Assembly (NCBI GenBank): GCA_002070105.1
Contig: MWCQ01000007.1
Location: 56,274 to 120,273 of the forward strand
DNA from: Firmicutes bacterium ADurb.Bin193
GTDB taxonomy: Bacteria > Bacillota > Clostridia > Monoglobales > Firm-18
DNA length: 64,000 nucleotides
Direction of reading: 5' to 3'
Position numbers and translations under genes: made by a program. The notes under the pieces were generated by a model. That model did no database searches. It worked only from the letters and a program-made list of their open reading frames with translations, and was not told the origin of the DNA. Below, piece by piece: positions 8,673-17,261 of this stretch. Position 1 is the first letter of the stretch, and every line of letters starts with the position of its first letter.

Positions 8673-9794
8673 TTAATTATCCCCACCATTTAAGGCATTT
8701 TTCAAGAATTCAACCGACCGTTGACGCTCAGCCTGCATAATATCGTTTGCATTTTCAAAGCTAATATCAAACATTTTTTCAATACTGACGCTTTCGCCGT
8801 AATTTACAAGTCTGTCCGTGAGGTTAAGCGTTTTAAGTAATGTGGAAAGCCTTTCGCCCGGACCGTATTTCAAAGCATAAAACGGTTTGTTGAAAAGTAT
8901 TGAGAATACCGTACCGTGGAATGATGTGGTGCAAATAAATTTTGCATTTTTAATCAATCCTATAAATTCCCGGGGCCCGCTGTCGTCAGCTCTGACAAAA
9001 TCAGCGAACAGCTCAAACCGGTTTTTCAAGTGAGGCGCCACAACAGGCAGCTTTGTTGCTTTGGATAATCTTTTTACCTCATTTACGCTCCAGCTGTCTG
9101 CCAAAACACTGTAATAAAGAATATATTCACCGTTAAAAAACGATTTATCGGTTAAAACATCCTCCCATTCTTCCTTTGTTAACAGCATAGTCGGGTCGAC
9201 AGTAATTTCCGTATCCATCCCCGTAATTCTGTTTACAAAGCTTGCTCCGCTTTCTTCTCTTAAGCTCAAAGCCGAATACTCCGAAAGCCTCTTCCTCGCA
9301 TACTCTATATCTTCATCGGTAAATTTCGACAAATGCTCACCAAAGCTTGACGCGTATGAAATTTTTTTTGTGTTTTTTATAAACGGCAGATAATATGCTA
9401 AACGATCGTCCCTGCTCCCACCCAGACGAAGATTAAAGGTTTGGTCACTCCCCGTAATAACACAGTCATAATCAAAATTTTCTCTGTTTAACTCCTCTAA
9501 TGAAGAGTAAGACCTTTCGGTTAATTTCATAAAACTTTTTATAAAGCTTTCAAACTTATTATGCTTTATCTTTCTTTTGTTGTATCGCATTAGTGTCCTT
9601 AAATTGTGAACAAAAGAACCAACGGATAAATCGCTCAACAAAAGCTCTTTGTTTCTTCTTCCGATGCTTGTTATGTAATCGATTATTTCGGTATAATATC
9701 CCATGTCATCAAGTTTAGCCTGAAAAGCATAGGCTTGCAGTACCGCACCATAGTTATGAGATGAATGCATCGTCATAATCCCGATCTTTTTCAC
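8673..9794 (-). CDS. Polysaccharide pyruvyl transferase family protein
   Basis: Motifs are MTMHSSHNYGAVLQAYAFQ, VITGSDQTFNL, SYASSFGEHL, VDPTMLLTKEEWEDVL and CTTSFHGTVFSILF, the PF04230 set. Note GSDQTF where paralogues have GSDQIW. I prefer a GTG start at 9794: the two paralogues begin at the equivalent residue, and GGGGGA lies eight bases upstream. An ATG at 9809, overlapping the upstream stop as TGATG, lacks a ribosome binding site and adds five residues. It is likely to act on the same lipid-linked glycan as its neighbours. Three such genes in one operon imply either several pyruvylated positions or divergent non-pyruvyl roles. Confidence 0.88.
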   Translation of the reverse strand: MKKIGIMTMHSSHNYGAVLQAYAFQAKLDDMGYYTEIIDYITSIGRRNKELLLSDLSVGSFVHNLRTLMRYNKRKIKHNKFESFIKSFMKLTERSYSSLEELNRENFDYDCVITGSDQTFNLRLGGSRDDRLAYYLPFIKNTKKISYASSFGEHLSKFTDEDIEYARKRLSEYSALSLREESGASFVNRITGMDTEITVDPTMLLTKEEWEDVLTDKSFFNGEYILYYSVLADSWSVNEVKRLSKATKLPVVAPHLKNRFELFADFVRADDSGPREFIGLIKNAKFICTTSFHGTVFSILFNKPFYALKYGPGERLSTLLKTLNLTDRLVNYGESVSIEKMFDISFENANDIMQAERQRSVEFLKNALNGGDN

Positions 9795-9808
9795 GGAGTT
9801 TTCCCCCA

Positions 9809-10777
9809 TCAGTTATATTTCATTTTAATATTGCCTATTAATCTATAATAGGCTAAAACTAACAACGGCCTGAATTTCCCGTATAATTTCATTGCACATG
9901 CTTTAACTTTCACAGGGAATATAAGTTTATTTTCTTTTTTCAATTCTTCTTTTATAATATTTGCGGTAAACTCAACATTTCGCAAAAGCGTTAAATAATA
10001 ATACTCTAATAGCAAATATTTCCCGCCGGCATATTTATTAATCAGTTGTGCGGGGAACCATTTACCGACTATTTCCGCATCCTTTTCCCCTAACCTCTTC
10101 CCCGTTACGGTTGTTTGCGTCGGATGAACTCTGCTTAATACATGTTTTTCGTTAATATAATAAAAATTGCAGCCCATCAGCATAATGCGATACCACATTT
10201 CCATGTCCTGCATATATTTAAGCTCGGTGTTGAATTCCCCCGCATTATCTAATAAATGCTTGTTTATCAATAATGTACATCCGCTTATATAATAACCCGA
10301 GAACACTTCAAGGAGCATTTGCAAGCCGGTATAGCTCTTCTTCTTCAGATATTTTTGATGCCTCGGTATATATTTGCAGTCCTTATTGATAAACTGTGTA
10401 TCGCCTATAACAATTGATGTAGTAACATCAGCCTGATTATTTTCGATTTCATAATTAAGTCTGTTTATTTGCGTTTTTATTTTATCTGGAGTATACATAT
10501 CGTCATGCGAAAGCCATGAAAACCATTCGCCCTTCATATTTGCAATGCCCAAATTCAGCGCGGAAGATACGCCCCCGTTTTCTTTCCTGAAATAACGGAT
10601 TTTATCTCCGTAACCGAGCGCAATCTTCTCGGTTGCGCCGTCATCGTCAGAGCCGTCGTTAACGACTATTATTTCAATGTTTTTATAGGTCTGATTCAGC
10701 GCGCTGTCTATTGCCTGGGATAGATAATTTGAACCGTTATATACGGGAATTACAATTGATACTAATGGATTATACAT
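9809..10777 (-). CDS. Glycosyltransferase family 2 (GT-A fold)
   Basis: A 322-aa GT2 enzyme: SIVIPVYNGSNYL at residues 6-18, VVNDGSDDD, ENGGVSSALNLGI and a metal-binding SHDDMYTP in the DXD position. The reading frame continues upstream to 10870, but that part overlaps the previous gene. The ATG at 10777, which shares one base with the upstream TAA, has GGGGCAGAG before it and puts the GT2 motif at the expected position. It should add one sugar to the repeat unit at the cytoplasmic face. No C-terminal membrane segment is seen. Donor and acceptor cannot be assigned. Confidence 0.88.
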   Translation of the reverse strand: MYNPLVSIVIPVYNGSNYLSQAIDSALNQTYKNIEIIVVNDGSDDDGATEKIALGYGDKIRYFRKENGGVSSALNLGIANMKGEWFSWLSHDDMYTPDKIKTQINRLNYEIENNQADVTTSIVIGDTQFINKDCKYIPRHQKYLKKKSYTGLQMLLEVFSGYYISGCTLLINKHLLDNAGEFNTELKYMQDMEMWYRIMLMGCNFYYINEKHVLSRVHPTQTTVTGKRLGEKDAEIVGKWFPAQLINKYAGGKYLLLEYYYLTLLRNVEFTANIIKEELKKENKLIFPVKVKACAMKLYGKFRPLLVLAYYRLIGNIKMKYN

Positions 10778-11826
10778 TACACTCTGCCCCTTAAATGATT
10801 CATTATTAGTAACAAAAAAAATACCGGAAATGACAATCTTAGTTTGCAGCATATAAAAAATACTTTCCAATGCAAAGGCATAAATTTAACATCTAATTGC
10901 TTAACCGCCGCCTTATATTGTGCCGATTGAAGAATGGCTTTAATTTCTTTGACTTTATGCATAACACTGCCACTGCCCGCCAAAACATTAAACCCAAGAC
11001 CGATAATATCAAGGGCTATTCTATTTTGCATGGCTTTTTTATAATCATCGCCCAGACCGTTTTCGTCGATATGCCGCTTAATAATATCATACAAATTATC
11101 CCATTGGCTTTGCAACCTCGGACGATATACGGTGGTAATTGAATTTTCATTTGTCTTGCGGTAATGATATAAGCACTTGTTTATATAAATGGCCTTATTA
11201 ACATATTTAAAATACTCCAAATTAAACATACCGTCTTCATATGTGCCGATTATGTCCAAATCAATGTTAAAGATTTTGTTTTCCTTTATAATGTCTGTCT
11301 TGTATAGCTTTGTCCAGGAAGAGCATATTTTTCCCGCATTTTGAGGCTCGGACAGTTCCTGCCCCACAATCCCGATAAGACTTCTATGTAAATTGGCACA
11401 ATCGTTTTTTTCAAATACCTTATCAGAATCAAACACCTTTTTCTCAAGCTGAACATTTCCATAGTTTCGAAAATATGAAAACATCACAACATCGACATTA
11501 TGCTTTTTCATTGCAGAAAGCAGGATTTCATATGCATCCGGCTCGACCCAATCATCCCCGTCAACAACAGCAAGATATTCCCCTTTTGCGATTTTAATTC
11601 CGTTGTTTTTTGCCGACGAAACTCCTTGGTTCTCTTGATTTATCACTTTTATTCTTTGATCAATTTGTTCGTATTCTTTTAATATTTCAAGGCTGTTATC
11701 CGTGCTTCCGTCGTTTATACATATAATTTCAATATCTTCGAATGTTTGATTTATAAGGCTATCCAAGCACTGTCTTAAATACTTTTCTACATTATAAACC
11801 GGAACAATTATACTTATGGTCGGCAT
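10777..11826 (-). CDS. Glycosyltransferase family 2 (GT-A fold)
   Basis: The 349-aa protein starts SIIVPVYNVEKYLRQCLDSL and has ICINDGSTDNS, NQGVSSAKNNGI and VVDGDDWVEPDAYE, the classic GT2 sequence with a DGDD metal site. The C-terminal part has CYHYRKTNENSIT, common in capsule GT2 enzymes. It shares one base (TAATG) with the next GT2 gene, so both are probably translated as a coupled pair. Its sequence differs clearly from that partner, so the two likely add different sugars. The C-terminus ends in a hydrophobic segment (FFLLLIM) that may associate with the membrane. Confidence 0.9.
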   Translation of the reverse strand: MPTISIIVPVYNVEKYLRQCLDSLINQTFEDIEIICINDGSTDNSLEILKEYEQIDQRIKVINQENQGVSSAKNNGIKIAKGEYLAVVDGDDWVEPDAYEILLSAMKKHNVDVVMFSYFRNYGNVQLEKKVFDSDKVFEKNDCANLHRSLIGIVGQELSEPQNAGKICSSWTKLYKTDIIKENKIFNIDLDIIGTYEDGMFNLEYFKYVNKAIYINKCLYHYRKTNENSITTVYRPRLQSQWDNLYDIIKRHIDENGLGDDYKKAMQNRIALDIIGLGFNVLAGSGSVMHKVKEIKAILQSAQYKAAVKQLDVKFMPLHWKVFFICCKLRLSFPVFFLLLIMNHLRGRV

Positions 11827-11838
11827 ATATTACTCCTT

Positions 11839-12954
11839 TTATAACACTTTAATATCCAAAAGCTCTAAGTACTCGCTCATTACATCTTTGACATCGTATT
11901 TTTGTGCGCTCTCTATGGTATTTTTTCTTAATTTATCATATAACTCTTGATTTTCGTACAGATTTCGTATATATTCCGCTGCCGTTTTTATATCATCTCT
12001 TTCAAAAACAAACCCATTTTCGCCATGCACGATTAAGTCTTCATGCCCTCTTGCCCTTGTGGCAACAACAGGCAAACCCGTAGCCATAGCCTCTATTACA
12101 TTGATGGGAAGCCCTTCGGTAAGGCTTGAAGCAATAAGCATGTCCGACATTTTAAGTAAATCTGGCACATCTTCCCTAAAACCCAATAATTCTATGTAAT
12201 TATCTAATTTTCTTTTCTTTATTTCCTCTTTATATGTTTCCTCCAAAATTCCGCTTCCAACCAATAACAGTTTAACATTGTTTATTTCTTTCGTCAATAC
12301 CTCCATGACATCGATTAACATAATTTGGTTTTTCCTTTGCGTTAATTCGGCAGGATATATTAAAATAAGGTCATTTTCGCTATATCCCTTTTTCACTCTT
12401 AACGCGAGCTTTTCCGCCCTGTCGGCAGGTCGGAATTTATCAAGCACAATACCCACTCCGTTGACATTTACTATCCTGCCGTGGAACTTATATTTTAAAC
12501 TGTTGTCGTAATCCTCTCTATTCATAGTGATTATAGTATCGGTAAAATACGATAGCGCTTTTTCAACAAATCTGTAAAAAGTATTCCAAAAGAGAGAGCC
12601 TCCGCTGTAAAAACTATACCCGTGAGCCGAATAGATTACCTTTGCATGCTTATTTTTAGTTCCGATTGCGGCTATTCTTGAAATAGCGCCCGGAATCGGA
12701 GTATTACAAAATATTATGGAATAATCCCCTCTTTTTATAATTTCCCTAAGGCTAAACAGTGCTTTTAAATTAGAAAGACTAAAAGGCTTTCTTGTAAAGC
12801 AAATATTAAATTTATTATTGACAAACTCAAATTCAGAATCTCCCCGGCTTGCCAAATCCACCTGCCAGCCGCGCATATGCAATTCTTTTATATATGGCAG
12901 ATGGAAATTTTTATGAAAACCGTCAAGGTTTGATACAATTAGAATCTTATTCAC
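11839..12954 (-). CDS. Glycosyltransferase family 4, EpsD/CapM-like
   Basis: The protein (371 aa) has the arrangement of EpsD/PglA-type GT4 enzymes: ILIVSNLDGFHKNFH at the N-terminus, FCNTPIPGAISR, VIYSAHGYSFY, VNGVGIVLDKF and, in the donor domain, EGLPINVIEAMATGLPVVA with the two conserved glutamates. Such enzymes use a UDP-HexNAc or related donor and often add the second or third sugar onto the undecaprenyl-diphosphate-linked acceptor. It overlaps the upstream epimerase gene by four bases. Its position soon after the initiating phosphoglycosyl transferase fits an early step, but this is inference. Confidence 0.88.
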   Translation of the reverse strand: MNKILIVSNLDGFHKNFHLPYIKELHMRGWQVDLASRGDSEFEFVNNKFNICFTRKPFSLSNLKALFSLREIIKRGDYSIIFCNTPIPGAISRIAAIGTKNKHAKVIYSAHGYSFYSGGSLFWNTFYRFVEKALSYFTDTIITMNREDYDNSLKYKFHGRIVNVNGVGIVLDKFRPADRAEKLALRVKKGYSENDLILIYPAELTQRKNQIMLIDVMEVLTKEINNVKLLLVGSGILEETYKEEIKKRKLDNYIELLGFREDVPDLLKMSDMLIASSLTEGLPINVIEAMATGLPVVATRARGHEDLIVHGENGFVFERDDIKTAAEYIRNLYENQELYDKLRKNTIESAQKYDVKDVMSEYLELLDIKVL

Positions 12955-13811
12955 TTTTTCCCCTCTTTTATTCGCTCAATAGACTCCTTAAAATCTACAA
13001 CACAGTAGTCAAAGTTATGATAATTCGACATTGATTTATCATAGACATAGCTTCCGAATACTTTATTTAATATGTTAACCCTATGCAGTAAAAGCCTGAT
13101 TATTTTATTGAACATTTTTGTCATAATCGGTTTCTTTTGATTTATTGCCGCTATAAGCCTTACAGCCTCGGATACATTGACATATTCCCTGTTCTGCGGA
13201 TAAAATATACCATGCTCGTTATTATCTATAATCAACTTAATAAACTCACACAAATTATCTATATAAATCATGCTTCTTTGGTTCGTGTAATCAGGAAATA
13301 TCGGAAAGGATGTTGCAAAGTCATAAAGCCTTTGAAAATTACCCTTGCAATTCGGACCGTATACCATCGGCGGCCTTATGCTTACAACCTTAAAGGTATC
13401 ACTGTTTAATTTTTGGATTTCATTGTCTGCCTGAAGTTTGCTGTTACCGTAAAAATTCCTCGGATTCGGCTCGGTTTCGTTAGTTATTAAAGGTGTAAGA
13501 TTGCTGAACACTATCATACTGCTCATAAAAACAAACTGACCCACACCTTCTGACTTTGATTTCTGCGCAATTTCAATACACAAATCCCTATTCACTTTAT
13601 AATAAAGCCCTTCAATAGATGCCTTTGCATCAACATGCGCTATTCCCGCCACATTGAAAACAACATCATATTTTGAAAAATCACATTCCCGCCAGTCGTC
13701 GGTCAAGGTGGACACTGTGTCAACACTGTACTCATCAGGAAAACGCATAACCCATTTTTCAAAGGATGTGCCTATGTAGCTGTTTTCGCCCGTGATTAGG
13801 ATTCTTTTCAT
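12951..13811 (-). CDS. NAD-dependent epimerase/dehydratase (extended SDR), possibly a 4-keto-sugar reductase
   Basis: This 286-aa extended SDR has ITGENSYIGTSFEKW at the N-terminus (GxxxxIG), FNVAGIAHVDAK, FVFMSSMIVFS and FYGNSKLQAD with the catalytic YxxxK, then RPPMVYGPNCKGNF. In clostridial clusters this type occurs close to the initiating sugar transferase. A related role is reduction of UDP-4-keto-6-deoxy-GlcNAc to UDP-QuiNAc or a similar sugar (WbpV/WreQ type), but 4-epimerase activity cannot be excluded. It overlaps its neighbours by four bases at each end, so it is tightly embedded in the operon. Confidence 0.8.
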   Translation of the reverse strand: MKRILITGENSYIGTSFEKWVMRFPDEYSVDTVSTLTDDWRECDFSKYDVVFNVAGIAHVDAKASIEGLYYKVNRDLCIEIAQKSKSEGVGQFVFMSSMIVFSNLTPLITNETEPNPRNFYGNSKLQADNEIQKLNSDTFKVVSIRPPMVYGPNCKGNFQRLYDFATSFPIFPDYTNQRSMIYIDNLCEFIKLIIDNNEHGIFYPQNREYVNVSEAVRLIAAINQKKPIMTKMFNKIIRLLLHRVNILNKVFGSYVYDKSMSNYHNFDYCVVDFKESIERIKEGKK

Positions 13812-14764
13812 TTTATAAGCTCCCTTGTGAATTTCAATTCATCGGCGCCGTATCGCTGATCTATCGTGATGGGAATGATGTATCTTGAAATATAATATTC
13901 AAAGGTTTCCGCCTTAACCTCATCAAGCAAATAGCTCCACCATCGGCCCTGAAAAATTTTGTTCTTATGAAGGATATCCATTATGCCGTCGTCCTCATAT
14001 ACCAAAGGATAAACCATGGGGATACAGTCCTTGTCGTAATATCCTGAAACATCAAGCTTGTTTACAGAGTCGAACAACTCCTTAGCAAGCATAAAATTCT
14101 CCCGCCTTTTTGCAATTACCCGCTGATAATCTATCCCGTCTAAAATTGCATGGGTCAGCCCGGACATTTTAAGAATATCAGAGCGGTCTATGCGTTTTTC
14201 GTTTTCCATTCTGTCGGCATAGCTTTTTTCGCAGCCCGCTTCGATGCGCTTTAGCAAAAAAAGGCTTGTATCGGACGAATAATCCTGTCCATACTCTCCG
14301 GTAAGCCTGTTTGCATTGTTTCCGATTACATAACAGCCGTCAGGCACCCCAAAAAATTTTCGCGGGGAATATACATTCATGCAATTATCAATAGGCTTTG
14401 CAAAAAAAGCCTGTGAATTGTCAATGATAACATTTTTGTACCCCGCCGCAAGCTCACCCATTCGGGCGCCGGACATAATTCCGTAATAATTCACTAATAG
14501 CACGGCCTCATCATCGCCGACCTCAAGGTCAATCGGATTAAAGCCGCTGTCTATATGGTAGTATTTTATCTTTATCCCTTTATTCAAAAGAAAATCCCTT
14601 ACCGTATTGCACTGGTAATAGGGTATGTTGGCGGTATTGCAGTCCAGAATCCTTAAGGCGTGATATATGCCCGCCCTTGCGCTGTTAAGCCTTGCAACAT
14701 TATCGCCCTTATAATACTCGTTTCCCTTTTTGAGTTCAAGCTCAATAAAACTTCCTATCTCCAC
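13808..14764 (-). CDS. DegT/DnrJ/EryC1-like PLP-dependent aminotransferase family protein
   Basis: This 318-aa protein reads like a shortened DegT-family enzyme. RLNSARAGIYHALRIL resembles the substrate-side start, VLLVNYYGI and VIIDNSQAFFAKP correspond to the PLP-ring aspartate region, and VYSPRKFFGVPDGCYVI places a lysine where the PLP Schiff base forms. Family members make amino sugars by transamination of keto sugars. It is shorter than the usual 360-400 aa, and the C-terminal part (RWWSYLLDEV) is unlike standard DegT enzymes, so another reaction is possible. It directly follows a WbqC gene, a pairing often seen in O-antigen and capsule loci, with one base between the two genes. Confidence 0.72.
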   Translation of the reverse strand: MEIGSFIELELKKGNEYYKGDNVARLNSARAGIYHALRILDCNTANIPYYQCNTVRDFLLNKGIKIKYYHIDSGFNPIDLEVGDDEAVLLVNYYGIMSGARMGELAAGYKNVIIDNSQAFFAKPIDNCMNVYSPRKFFGVPDGCYVIGNNANRLTGEYGQDYSSDTSLFLLKRIEAGCEKSYADRMENEKRIDRSDILKMSGLTHAILDGIDYQRVIAKRRENFMLAKELFDSVNKLDVSGYYDKDCIPMVYPLVYEDDGIMDILHKNKIFQGRWWSYLLDEVKAETFEYYISRYIIPITIDQRYGADELKFTRELIK

Positions 14765-15451
14765 TTAAACACCCCTTAAGCCCTCTTCGATATTGTCCCA
14801 GTCAAACCCGCAGTTGAATATATAATCAATAATCGACATATTGGGTAAAAACTCTTTCCACACCTGAGTATATGAAATGGGCTTGTAATCGGTATATTTT
14901 AATTTAATCCCACGGCTTTCAAAATGCTCGTCCACCTGATATGCTCTTGCGCCGTTGCCCGATAAATACTCGTCGGCACCCAATGCAAGACAGATATCGA
15001 TTACGCGTTCTTCCTTCATGCTGTTAATATTCAAATCGGAGGATACGACAAATTGAGGTTTTATGGAAAACCTGTCACAAATATATTTATTTATCGTGAT
15101 ATTCATATCCGCAAGGTTTTTATAATCGGACATCAAAAGCTCCTTAAACGAAGAGAAAAAATCATTAAAATACTTTGCCCTTAAATAATTCATCTCGATG
15201 GTTTTAAGGTGCTTTTCCTTCCATTTAAGCTCGTCCTTTGTTTTGACCTGATTTATCTTATCCCCGAATTTATATAAAACGGGTATTTTAAGCCTGAGCT
15301 CACCCTGGGGCGTTTTTATTTTGTTTTGATTGTGCACATTGTCGTTTGAAAACTGCACATCATCCAAAAAAACAAAAGTGTCGGACTTTGCAATTTTGTA
15401 AAAATATCCGATATACGGTATGTAATCAGGTTGGTGTATGGAAACTATCAT
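14765..15451 (-). CDS. WbqC-like family protein
   Basis: The protein (228 aa) begins IVSIHQPDYIPYIGYFYKI, the defining start of the WbqC family (PF08889), followed by FVFLDDVQFSNDN and LSGNGARAYQVDEHF. The frame extends upstream to 15556, but that stretch lies over the end of the sugar transferase gene and lacks family similarity, so I use the ATG at 15451, 35 bases after the previous stop. WbqC proteins occur in O-antigen and capsule loci and have been proposed to act with DegT-like enzymes in making N-acylated amino sugars. The exact reaction is not established. Confidence 0.82.
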   Translation of the reverse strand: MIVSIHQPDYIPYIGYFYKIAKSDTFVFLDDVQFSNDNVHNQNKIKTPQGELRLKIPVLYKFGDKINQVKTKDELKWKEKHLKTIEMNYLRAKYFNDFFSSFKELLMSDYKNLADMNITINKYICDRFSIKPQFVVSSDLNINSMKEERVIDICLALGADEYLSGNGARAYQVDEHFESRGIKLKYTDYKPISYTQVWKEFLPNMSIIDYIFNCGFDWDNIEEGLRGV

Positions 15452-15485
15452 TTGTTGCTTCGCCTGCTTTCGGGTTAAACCCTTA

Positions 15486-16115
15486 TCATTTGTATATTTC
15501 GGTCTTTTCTCCTTCATATCGGGCAGGCCGATAACTTTCATCGGGCCTTTTAGCAAAAAATATTACATAAATAGTTTTAAAAAAAATCTTAAGATCGAGA
15601 AGGAGCGAGAAATTATCTACATAATAAATATCATATCTGAATTTATCTTCCCAGGTCGGAGTGTCCCATTCATTCACTGCCTCCCACCCTGATATGCCGG
15701 GCAGGACATCCTGCCTTCGCATCTGGTATTCGTTAAACTTTTCAACATCCTCAGGCAAAACAGGGCGAGGACCGATTAAAGACATCTCACCTTTTAAGAT
15801 ATTAAATACCTGAGGAATTTCATCGATATTGGTTTTTCTTATAATTCTGCCCCACCATTTAAGCCTTTGCTCATCAGGCAGCAGATTCCCCTCATCATCG
15901 CGCTGTTCCGTCATTGTCCTCAACTTGTAAATCGCAAACGGCCTACCCTTATATCCCGAACGAACCTGCTTAAAAAAAGGAGAGGACTCCGGCGAGTAAA
16001 TCTTAATTACTAATATTGCAAGCAGTAAAAACGGAGAGGAACATATCAAAAGCAATATGGAAAAAGATAAATCAAACGCTCTTTTTATAAACATTTGAAA
16101 ACTCTTGCCGGGCAT
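15486..16115 (-). CDS. Initiating phosphoglycosyl transferase (bacterial sugar transferase, PglC/EpsL type)
   Basis: A 209-aa small-form sugar transferase: one N-terminal re-entrant hydrophobic helix (residues 12-38, FDLSFSILLLICSSPFLLL), then FKQVRSGYKGRPFAIYKLRTM, TNIDEIPQVFNILKGEMS with the catalytic Asp-Glu pair, and LIGPRPVLPEDV. The family transfers a phospho-sugar from a UDP sugar to undecaprenyl phosphate and starts repeat-unit synthesis on the cytoplasmic side of the membrane. It is the second gene of the operon, right behind a PIG-L deacetylase. The substrate is probably a UDP-HexNAc derivative (UDP-diNAcBac, UDP-QuiNAc or UDP-GlcNAc), not resolved by sequence. Confidence 0.92.
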   Translation of the reverse strand: MPGKSFQMFIKRAFDLSFSILLLICSSPFLLLAILVIKIYSPESSPFFKQVRSGYKGRPFAIYKLRTMTEQRDDEGNLLPDEQRLKWWGRIIRKTNIDEIPQVFNILKGEMSLIGPRPVLPEDVEKFNEYQMRRQDVLPGISGWEAVNEWDTPTWEDKFRYDIYYVDNFSLLLDLKIFFKTIYVIFFAKRPDESYRPARYEGEKTEIYK

Positions 16116-16127
16116 AAAGCACCTCCG

Positions 16128-16805
16128 CTAAACTGATTTATATACGCTTTCGAACGCCTCGGCATATGCAACGCCGCATTGGCTTCCTCTGATTACCGAA
16201 AGCGCTTTAATCGTTTCGGCGCTTCTCGAATGAGGAAACTCTCTCATTACGCCGTAATATTTTGATAAAGCCTCAATCTTTTTGTCTATCAATCGTTCTC
16301 CCACATGATAATATGTATTAGGCTTAAATGCCGGGCTTACTGTGTTGAATGACCAGTCGGTAGCCGACAAAACCTCCATAAACAGAAGCTCCCTAATCGG
16401 TTTTACATCGCTGCGCCTCATTGACAGCCTTGAAGCAACCTGACACGCCGTTGAAGTACAAAGATGGTCATTATTAAGGTCTGACGGATGGTGGGTAAAA
16501 AGTACATCTGCGCCTGTCTGGATAATCGCATTTTCGATAAATTGAACCATTGCTAAATGCGGGACAGTATTAAACTCAATATTCGGAAATTTTCCTTTTA
16601 TTATTTTATGTACCCCAAGATACTTTGTTGCGCTTTGCATATCAAAATCCAGACCTTTATCCGACGGTTTGTTTGCCCTTGCCTCCGCTTCGCCTGACAA
16701 GATACATACATTAACCTCTTTGCCTTGCTCGGTCAGCTTTGCTATAGTGGCGCCCGCTCCGAGAATCTCATCATCGGGATGTGCTACCACAACCAGATAT
16801 GACAT
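16128..16805 (-). CDS. PIG-L family deacetylase (LmbE-like)
   Basis: The N-terminus has YLVVVAHPDDEILGAGATI and the middle TGADVLFTHHPSDLNNDH, the zinc-binding HPDDE and HPsDxnxDH motifs of PIG-L/LmbE deacetylases (PF02585). Members remove acetyl groups from GlcNAc-containing lipids, mycothiol or bacillithiol precursors, or sugars in polysaccharide loci. At 225 aa the length is usual. It is the first gene of the operon, with AGAGGTG seven bases before the ATG, and follows a sigma-A-type promoter and about 80 bases of leader. In this setting it more likely deacetylates a sugar nucleotide or lipid-linked HexNAc than a thiol precursor. Confidence 0.88.
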   Translation of the reverse strand: MSYLVVVAHPDDEILGAGATIAKLTEQGKEVNVCILSGEAEARANKPSDKGLDFDMQSATKYLGVHKIIKGKFPNIEFNTVPHLAMVQFIENAIIQTGADVLFTHHPSDLNNDHLCTSTACQVASRLSMRRSDVKPIRELLFMEVLSATDWSFNTVSPAFKPNTYYHVGERLIDKKIEALSKYYGVMREFPHSRSAETIKALSVIRGSQCGVAYAEAFESVYKSV

Positions 16806-16893
16806 TTTAATGCACCTCTTTTCTAACAGTTACAAAAATAAGCAAAAAACAACCGATCTATAATTAACATACAAATTTGATATTATATAAGAT

Positions 16894-16922
16894 ATTTTAA
16901 CATATTTAGCGCCGTAGTACAA
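16894..16922 (-). promoter_or_regulatory. Sigma-A-type promoter of the polysaccharide operon
   Basis: On the minus strand TTGTAC (16922-16917) and TAAAAT (16899-16894) are separated by exactly 17 bases. Transcription would start near 16887, about 80 bases before the deacetylase ATG. No other comparable promoter was noticed between the 17 genes downstream, whose spacing is -4 to about 40 bases. Confidence 0.7.
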
Positions 16923-16990
16923 TACAAATCATTGAAATAAATCCTTCCATTTTTCAGCTTTATGTGCGCCGCTAAAATAATGGCATTAAT

Positions 16991-17028
16991 ACAGCTATGA
17001 CCACCCTGTTTAGGGTGGTCATAGCTGT
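16991..17028 (-). terminator. Rho-independent terminator after the small protein gene
   Basis: A perfect 17-base inverted repeat (ACAGCTATGACCACCCT with its complement) surrounds the loop GTTT. It lies just past the stop of the 58-residue protein gene read leftward and is followed by an AT-rich but interrupted T tract. It separates that gene from the polysaccharide operon promoter. Confidence 0.7.
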
Positions 17029-17046
17029 AGCTTTAAAGCGGAGTAT

Positions 17047-17223
17047 TCAGTCGTCGCCTCTTAAGAGATTTTCGGCATAATCCTGAAGGCTTTCAAACGA
17101 GTTGATGTTATAGGGTCTTTGGTCAATCTGGCTTCTTACATAATCCGGCAATGACCAGTAGTACTCCATAGCATCCTCATCGTCTCTTATCAGAGCCCCA
17201 AGATCATTGTATTTTTTATACAT
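17047..17223 (-). CDS. Small hypothetical acidic protein (58 aa)
   Basis: A short reading frame with the start ATG at 17223 placed six bases after GAGGTG. The product is acidic and aromatic-rich (EYYWSLPDYVRSQID), without signal peptide or membrane segment, and I do not recognise a family. It lies 38 bases after the ferritin-like gene and just before a strong terminator, so it is probably a co-transcribed partner. The good ribosome binding site and position support a real gene. Confidence 0.65.
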   Translation of the reverse strand: MYKKYNDLGALIRDDEDAMEYYWSLPDYVRSQIDQRPYNINSFESLQDYAENLLRGDD

Positions 17224-17261
17224 CCGTATCACCTCTGAAATAGTATAAACAAAAAATTCGA

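Noticed and set aside
10778..10870. N-terminal extension of the second GT2 gene
   Set aside because: It overlaps the preceding GT2 gene, and the GT2 motif and ribosome binding site fit the ATG at 10777.
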